From positions 1 to 48,923 of IMG/VR virus record IMGVR_UViG_3300008516_000145: a stretch of DNA of 48,923 nucleotides; one strand, 5' to 3'. The position numbers and the translations under genes are program-made. Positions 44,355-48,923 of this stretch are shown piece by piece (within the stretch, counting starts at the first letter, position 1; every line of letters begins with the position of its first letter). Below the pieces are notes generated by a model. That model had not been told where the DNA came from and searched no databases. It worked only from the letters and a program-made list of their open reading frames with translations. Source of the stretch: a virus.

Positions 44355-45069
44355 CGTTTTTCTTCTCCCCAATCTTTCTTAAACGTGTGGAATATACAGG
44401 TCTACCCGTAATCTCTTCTACGGTTTTTTTAAAGTAACCTTCGTCACTATTTTTGTCAGATAAATGCAATAGATAAATTTCTTTCACCTGACTCATATCG
44501 TTTACCCTGAAAAATTCTTTTGCTGTGTCAAGGCTCATATGGTTTCTCAACATTCTTTTTCCTACTTCAGGATTGACATATCCACAGGTAATATTATCCA
44601 CAAGAGTTTCAGTATCATAATTAACACCAAGCATAATATGAGTAAGCCTATTGAAATGATATGGAATATAGCTCGTATCATTTGCATATAGAATCCGATC
44701 CTTACCAATCGCCAAAAGGAAGCCAAGACAAGGGGCATCATGCACTAAGTTAAAAGCCTTTACTGTCCAAGCGCCGATTTTTATTTGCTGGCCATGTTTT
44801 ATGATATGTAGGCGATGACCGGAAAGCCCTATCTCGTTAGCAGTATCTTGTGAGCAATAACAATCAATTCCTGCTTTCATAATATCCTTTGCAGCGCAGG
44901 CATGATCACCGTGACTGTGTGAGATAAAACAGCCTGCGATACCGGACAGCTTATAATCCAAGTCTTTCTTAATCTGTTTTATCGGGACTCCAGCCTCTAT
45001 CAGGAGATTGTCAACCTGATAGAGATTACCAGAACTACCGCTATGATGGACCGTGATGTTCATTGTCAC
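44320..45069 (-). CDS. Metallo-beta-lactamase-fold hydrolase
   Basis: 249 residues from GTG 45069 (or ATG 45063). HSGSSGNLYQVDNLLIEAG, then ISHSHGDHACAAKDIMKAG with the HxHxDH motif, HDAPCLGF and NDTSYIP (metal-bridging Asp region), and HLSDKNSDEG (second His set). Belongs to YycJ/phage-type MBL-fold hydrolases, often nucleases. Next to RecT and the SMC-like ATPase, so a role in recombination or DNA end processing is plausible (inference). Its last residues, NTLLGRNYPA, lie in an attC-like site. Confidence 0.85.
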   Translation of the reverse strand: MTMNITVHHSGSSGNLYQVDNLLIEAGVPIKQIKKDLDYKLSGIAGCFISHSHGDHACAAKDIMKAGIDCYCSQDTANEIGLSGHRLHIIKHGQQIKIGAWTVKAFNLVHDAPCLGFLLAIGKDRILYANDTSYIPYHFNRLTHIMLGVNYDTETLVDNITCGYVNPEVGKRMLRNHMSLDTAKEFFRVNDMSQVKEIYLLHLSDKNSDEGYFKKTVEEITGRPVYSTRLRKIGEKKNGNTLLGRNYPA

Positions 45070-45452
45070 ATGGCATATTCTGATGATCGAAGCTTCTCAA
45101 TATGATCTTCGATTGTAGGATATCGCTCAGACAGCCTTCCTGTGCGACTATTGCGTTGATGAAATTGCATTCGCAAATACCCGGGACCACATCCACGAAT
45201 AGAAACCCGTATCATTTTATCATGGGCAAAAACGACTAAAGCGGTTAGATTACCAAAATCCACTGTGGAAAGATCGCCGTAATGTGTATATTCAATGCAG
45301 TATGTATCTGACCAGTTAACACGATTAAGTGCCTGTGATGACAAATGATAAATTCCTAAATAGATACGCCCTAAAAGATTTGCAACCGCTTCCCCTAATG
45401 GGGACATATCCTTTCTTAGACTTTTCTTTATCCATTCCGCTCCTGAATACAT
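45066..45452 (-). CDS. Conserved phage protein in the recombination operon
   Basis: 128 residues: LGEAVANLLGRIYLGIYHLS, VNWSDTYCIEYTHYGDLSTV, DFGNLTALVVFAHDKMIRVS, GYLRMQFHQRNSRTGRLSER, YPTIEDHIEKLRS. The LGRIYxGIYH...LVxxAHDxxIRVxI..L.MxFHxR layout recurs beside phage recombinases, with unknown role. SD AAGGAGG before ATG 45452. ATGTGA overlap with the hydrolase gene. Confidence 0.75.
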   Translation of the reverse strand: MYSGAEWIKKSLRKDMSPLGEAVANLLGRIYLGIYHLSSQALNRVNWSDTYCIEYTHYGDLSTVDFGNLTALVVFAHDKMIRVSIRGCGPGYLRMQFHQRNSRTGRLSERYPTIEDHIEKLRSSEYAM

Positions 45453-45487
45453 ATAGCCTCCTTAACTGTTGATTATCAGGATATCCA

Positions 45488-46693
45488 CTAAAACTCAGGC
45501 CCGCCGTCTGAAGCTGCCTTTTCTCCTGCCATCGCTTCTGCGATTTTATCTTGTGCAATTTTACAGGTTGGAAATTCCTCGCAGCTATTTTCACAAACCT
45601 CTATATTGATTCTGTGTTCTTTTGTTGGACAAAAGAACCAATGGTGGCCAGTTGATTCCTGATTGGTATGCTCTCCTTGGTTCTGTGTTTCTTCGGATTC
45701 CTTTGCTACCACTTCCAGCAGTTTCTCATGGGCCTCTCTTGGAAGTAATCCACTAATGTCGATCTTGCGTGCTGCACATTCTTCTTTTAGGATGTTTACT
45801 TTATCAGCTCCATAGCGTTTCTGAATTTCCGATTTATAGGGGTCCCATATAGGTTCAATTTTTTCGCTCGTCTGATCGTTTTCAATCTCATCATCATCAA
45901 TGTCGATAACTTCTTGATTGGCACCCTCCTCGATCTGTAAGAGGGCTTCTTCCTCAGCCTCTACCACTTCAGAACGCATAGCAGCTATTTTCAGGTGCTT
46001 GTCATCACTACTGTTGATAATAGGCTTGCAGGCATGGTTAATGACAGTCCTTCGGCACATATCAGCGGTAAAATCATCATGCACAGATCCGGCTTTAATA
46101 CTTCCGTCTTTTTCTACCGGGTGCATTTTGCTCTTTGTCCAAGCCTTCTTAATCTCCTCAAAGGTTAAGAGGTCAGTCTTTGTGATCTCGCCACCTATAC
46201 CTATCACCATGCAATAGGCGGCTTTAATTTTACCGACATTCACCGCCTCAAGGGTTTGCGTATGTTTGGTGATATTCTTTTTGCCTTTGACAATCTCATA
46301 TTCCAAGGTATCAGTCTCGTACACAGGCTCGGCTATGATGTCCTCGATTTTATCGTCAATCCTTTTTGCTAGGGCCATGCTGCCGAAATACGAACGCTGG
46401 AAAGCGAGTTGTTTTCCATAAGGGATGAAATATCCCTGCTTCTTGGCAGGATTCAGGCCGGTTATCACCATATCCATAAGAGAGTTTAAAATGCTGGCTT
46501 TTGTGCAGACCTCAAGAGCAAGGTTATTGTCTTTATCCCTCGTTTCCTGCAAGATCAACCATGCTGATTTTAATGCATTTTGTGGGCTGTAATCTGGTGG
46601 AAAATGGATCTCCCCGTTTGCCTCCAATGCCTTGATGCGTTTGCTTACGGCATCAAGCGTTTCTTCTTTGATTAAGGTTAGTTCTTTACTCAT
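45488..46693 (-). CDS. recT: RecT-family single-strand annealing protein
   Basis: 401 residues from ATG 46693 (GAGGAGGTATCAA SD); 46708 is an upstream in-frame ATG. The RecT core is in the first 270 residues: LNSLMDMVITGLNPAKKQGY, FIPYGKQLAFQRSYFGSMAL, AKRI. A variable acidic linker follows, then a Cys-rich end: FFCPTKEHRINIEVCENSCE, EFPTCKIAQ (4-5 Cys). The Cys tail is unusual for RecT and may bind zinc or a partner. RecT anneals ssDNA during phage recombination, usually with an exonuclease such as RecE/SbcC-like. Confidence 0.9.
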   Translation of the reverse strand: MSKELTLIKEETLDAVSKRIKALEANGEIHFPPDYSPQNALKSAWLILQETRDKDNNLALEVCTKASILNSLMDMVITGLNPAKKQGYFIPYGKQLAFQRSYFGSMALAKRIDDKIEDIIAEPVYETDTLEYEIVKGKKNITKHTQTLEAVNVGKIKAAYCMVIGIGGEITKTDLLTFEEIKKAWTKSKMHPVEKDGSIKAGSVHDDFTADMCRRTVINHACKPIINSSDDKHLKIAAMRSEVVEAEEEALLQIEEGANQEVIDIDDDEIENDQTSEKIEPIWDPYKSEIQKRYGADKVNILKEECAARKIDISGLLPREAHEKLLEVVAKESEETQNQGEHTNQESTGHHWFFCPTKEHRINIEVCENSCEEFPTCKIAQDKIAEAMAGEKAASDGGPEF

Positions 46694-46748
46694 TTGATAC
46701 CTCCTCATAAATTAGATGTTTTTAATGCTTCTTGCGGTTTTTCATTAA

Positions 46749-48608
46749 TCAATTCTCATTATTTACGGTTAGCTCTTGGCACTGTTCGTCTACTTTCAGT
46801 TTTATTGTTTGTGTGCCAGGATCTAAGATATCAGTTACGCTTTCGGAGTGGTCAATAAATACCGGTGCCTTAACTCCATAATGCTCGGAAAGCGTTTTCA
46901 CAATATCTAATCCCACATTTATTTCAGCCCCACTATTTAACCCATATCCATAAGGGACTCCATCATAGAGCGTGACACACGTTTCCGATATCACTCCATT
47001 TATTTGAGTTTCAAAGAGCTTAAATCGTGCAAGTTCAAACTTGCTGTTTATCTGCCCCTCAAGTAATCCCACTTTCGCAACCGTGAACTTTTCTAACAGT
47101 GATATTTGACGTTCAAGCTCTTCGTATTCAGCGGCCAACTTCTTTTCTTCTGCGCCTAACTCTGTAATCCGTTTCTTGGTCTTTCCGGTAGCTTCTACTT
47201 TGGCAATTTGAGCCTGCAATGCACTCCGCTTTGCTTCTAAAGAATATGTAGGCAGGTTATCTGCGATTTGCTTTTCAATCTCTTGGAGTTCAGTATTGAC
47301 CTTGAGAATTGCATCCATGTTAATTTCTGTATTAGTGGGCTTGAATTTCAATATTCCGATTTGCGACTCAAAATCCTTTTCTTTCTCTTCACCCTTTAAG
47401 CCCTGTGCTGTTAGCTTTTCAATTTCCTTTTCAAGTTCCTCGTTCTCCTTCTTTAATAGCTTCCCTGAGGTGTTGATATCAGCTAATTGGGTGGCTTGTC
47501 TCTTATTGTGCTTTTTGATAGCTTCCTGTACTTGATCTTCTGGGATGGCCTGTCCGCATGTTGGACAGGTGTTTTGCACATCGGCCTTTGTTGTGGCAAT
47601 TCGAGAATACTCATCCCGGAGATGGCCCATTCGATCTTTGTTATCCCTGATCTTCTGCTCTTTCCTTTTTATTTGGTCTTGTGCATCGGTGATAAGAGAC
47701 TGGTTTGCTCTCCATTCTTTTTCTAAGGCTACAATCTTATCGTCTATTTCTTTTTCAGCATTTGTGTCTGCCTTATGCTTGCCCGCTTCAAACTCAGATA
47801 ACTCTGCTTGTAAGTCTGCTTTCTGTTTACGCAATAAGGATGCTTTTGTATCATCCTTTAAGTCTTGAATTTCTTTATCAAGCGTGGTGATCTCTGCGGT
47901 GATAGCTTTGATGTCATATACTGATACATCGGCAAGGCTTTTATCGAGTTCATCGATCCTAGAGGGTATTTCTGTTAATCTTTGATTGATTTCTGCTTGC
48001 GTGGCCTTGATCACTTTTCGGTGAGCATCGATTGATTTGTTACCCAGGATTTCAGGCAATACAGCAAGCACCTTATCAGATATTATAACATCACTATCAG
48101 ATATATCTCCGCATACTTCCAGAAGGAGTGCCCTTCTTTTTTCCCAGTGTATAGAATTAAAGTAAGCGGGAGAGGTCAGGAGTTTGAAAGTTTCTTCATC
48201 TATAATGTTGGATATTCGCTGATCCCATTCTTTTTTTTGGACAGGTACACCGTCAATGTAAAAGTCAGTAGTATGCCCCGTAAAGTCAGCCCGGGATGAA
48301 CCCCGTTTTTTTGTATATTTTTCTTTAAGCACCTTTTTAAGCGTGATTATTTGGCCGTCAATATCAAAGACAACCTCAACAGTATGCTCAAGGTTAGGGA
48401 TCTCTTTGCCATCTTTGAGGGTTTTAATAGCAAAGTCCGCTTTGCCTTGGCTGTCTTTTCCAAACAAAAGCCAGAGAAAAGCATCCATAAGAGTTGTTTT
48501 ACCCGTAGCGTTTGCACCTCGTATCTGGCATTTATCCCTAGGCGCAAGCGTGAATTTCTTAATACCTTTGAAATTCTCAAGATTTAAAGTTTTGAGTTTT
48601 ATTATCAT
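46749..48608 (-). CDS. SbcC/Rad50-like SMC ATPase
   Basis: 619 residues. N-terminal LENFKGIKKFTLAPRDKCQI, RGANATGKTTLMDAFLW holds Walker A (GANATGKTT). Long coiled coils are interrupted by CPTCGQAIPEDQV, a zinc-hook-like CxxC, at about 345. C-terminal VFIDHSESVTDILD gives the D-loop region; Walker B is degenerate (PVFIDHSES). Shorter than SbcC/Rad50, as in phage versions. Together with RecT and the MBL-fold enzyme it may form the phage recombination/replication-repair set. SD GGAAGGATAAAGAG precedes ATG 48608. Confidence 0.85.
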   Translation of the reverse strand: MIIKLKTLNLENFKGIKKFTLAPRDKCQIRGANATGKTTLMDAFLWLLFGKDSQGKADFAIKTLKDGKEIPNLEHTVEVVFDIDGQIITLKKVLKEKYTKKRGSSRADFTGHTTDFYIDGVPVQKKEWDQRISNIIDEETFKLLTSPAYFNSIHWEKRRALLLEVCGDISDSDVIISDKVLAVLPEILGNKSIDAHRKVIKATQAEINQRLTEIPSRIDELDKSLADVSVYDIKAITAEITTLDKEIQDLKDDTKASLLRKQKADLQAELSEFEAGKHKADTNAEKEIDDKIVALEKEWRANQSLITDAQDQIKRKEQKIRDNKDRMGHLRDEYSRIATTKADVQNTCPTCGQAIPEDQVQEAIKKHNKRQATQLADINTSGKLLKKENEELEKEIEKLTAQGLKGEEKEKDFESQIGILKFKPTNTEINMDAILKVNTELQEIEKQIADNLPTYSLEAKRSALQAQIAKVEATGKTKKRITELGAEEKKLAAEYEELERQISLLEKFTVAKVGLLEGQINSKFELARFKLFETQINGVISETCVTLYDGVPYGYGLNSGAEINVGLDIVKTLSEHYGVKAPVFIDHSESVTDILDPGTQTIKLKVDEQCQELTVNNEN

Positions 48609-48626
48609 CTCTTTATCCTTCCCCCG

Positions 48627-48648
48627 CCCCTAGCTTCCACACTAGGGG
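48627..48648. repeat. CCCCTAG...CTAGGGG hairpin
   Basis: A 7-bp perfect stem with an 8-base loop between the right-end gene and the SMC gene. No T tract on either side; perhaps mRNA processing or attenuation. Confidence 0.55.
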
Positions 48649-48661
48649 CTGTTTAGAGGTT

Positions 48662-48923
48662 TTAGTTATGCGATCCGCTAGTTGTCATTCTTTCTGGTTG
48701 AGGTCTTCTTTCTGCGTTTTCTGGTGTAGGAACTTCAGCAATAGCATCAGTATTTACAGCATTATATTGCTTTTCTGTTTGTTCTGGATTATTGAGATAT
48801 TGAATTAAATTTTCTATTAATTCTTTTTTATTCTTCGCAACAAACTCGCCACAACCGACTTTGACGATAAAGCCCATATTCATTGAAGGCTCTATCTGAA
48901 TATTGTATTTAATAGCTTTACCT
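48662..48923 (-). CDS. Small phage protein, 5' end cut by window edge (right copy)
   Basis: About 87 codons are visible, starting just past GKAIKYN (the start codon lies a few bases beyond the end). Contains MNMGFIVKVGCGEFVAKNKK, ELIENLIQYLNNPEQTEKQY, then NAVNTDAIAEVPTPENAERR. The first part repeats the left-end gene with few changes. Joined over the map ends it gives one gene of about 89 codons, whose SD and start are at 173-186. Confidence 0.75.
   Translation of the reverse strand, partial: GKAIKYNIQIEPSMNMGFIVKVGCGEFVAKNKKELIENLIQYLNNPEQTEKQYNAVNTDAIAEVPTPENAERRPQPERMTTSGSHN
48759..48923. repeat. Terminal direct repeat, right copy (imperfect)
   Basis: Same length as bases 1-165, with 6 differences; the last 66 bases are identical. 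See left copy. Confidence 0.85.

Noticed and set aside
45325-45594. 89-codon leftward ORF between RecT and the next gene
   Set aside because: Overlaps both genes in another frame; no SD at its start and the neighbours are well supported.
47296-47868. Rightward Ser/Phe-rich ORFs in the SMC gene
   Set aside because: Antisense shadows of coiled-coil coding sequence (Glu/Lys codons read backward as Phe/Ser/Leu).

Overview
The window looks like one nearly complete genome of a temperate, podovirus-like tailed phage from an environmental bacterium. It is AT-rich, genes are mostly led by strong Shine-Dalgarno (SD) sites, and the standard bacterial code is used. The first 165 bases recur at the end (159 of 165 identical), inside the same gene, so the map is probably circular or circularly permuted and the ends belong together. 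The host cannot be named; a secreted lipoprotein, Sec-type signal peptides and a CxxCH motif suggest a Gram-negative, possibly anaerobic, host (inference).

Layout. (1) A divergent control region near 3.04-3.16 kb has two sigma70-type promoters. Leftward, it feeds an early operon that runs through the map ends: repeat protein, small genes, SMC/SbcC-like ATPase, RecT, metallo-hydrolase and small cassette genes down to 42.2 kb. Rightward, it starts almost exactly at the ATG of a small HTH-like protein (predicted leaderless mRNA), followed by a tyrosine recombinase, a DNA methyltransferase and a terminator. (2) 6.7-9.7 kb: cassettes, a radical-SAM-like gene, RusA resolvase and Cys-rich small proteins. 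(3) 9.7-12.1 kb: a leftward operon of small genes, one apparently frameshifted, ending at a terminator. (4) 12.1-13.3 kb: TTGC-type operator/iteron repeats and a replication-module gene. (5) 13.3-35.4 kb: packaging and virion genes (TerL, portal, scaffold, DUF5309-like capsid protein, adaptor, tail tube, ejection proteins), with an enzyme island (DUF115-like, zinc ribbons, methyltransferase, radical SAM/SPASM) next to the capsid gene and a reverse-strand lipoprotein moron. (6) 35.4-42.0 kb: secreted-looking fibre or lyase genes, an M15-like endolysin and a ClpP/SppA-like protease with a CxxCH motif.

The most unusual feature is about 18 integron attC-like sites in three clusters (0.88-2.17, 6.73-7.96 and 42.18-44.35 kb). 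They separate small promoterless genes that are all co-oriented with phage transcription, and no integron integrase is present. In four of them the attC loop is enlarged to about 125-140 bp and encodes, in frame, the Cys-rich CxxC tail of the cassette protein. In several places the attC 3' core itself supplies the SD (GGGAGG or AGGAGG) of the next gene. Two cassettes have no substantial ORF but carry long terminal inverted repeats and look like structured RNAs. The phage therefore seems to store integron-style cassettes inside its own early operons.
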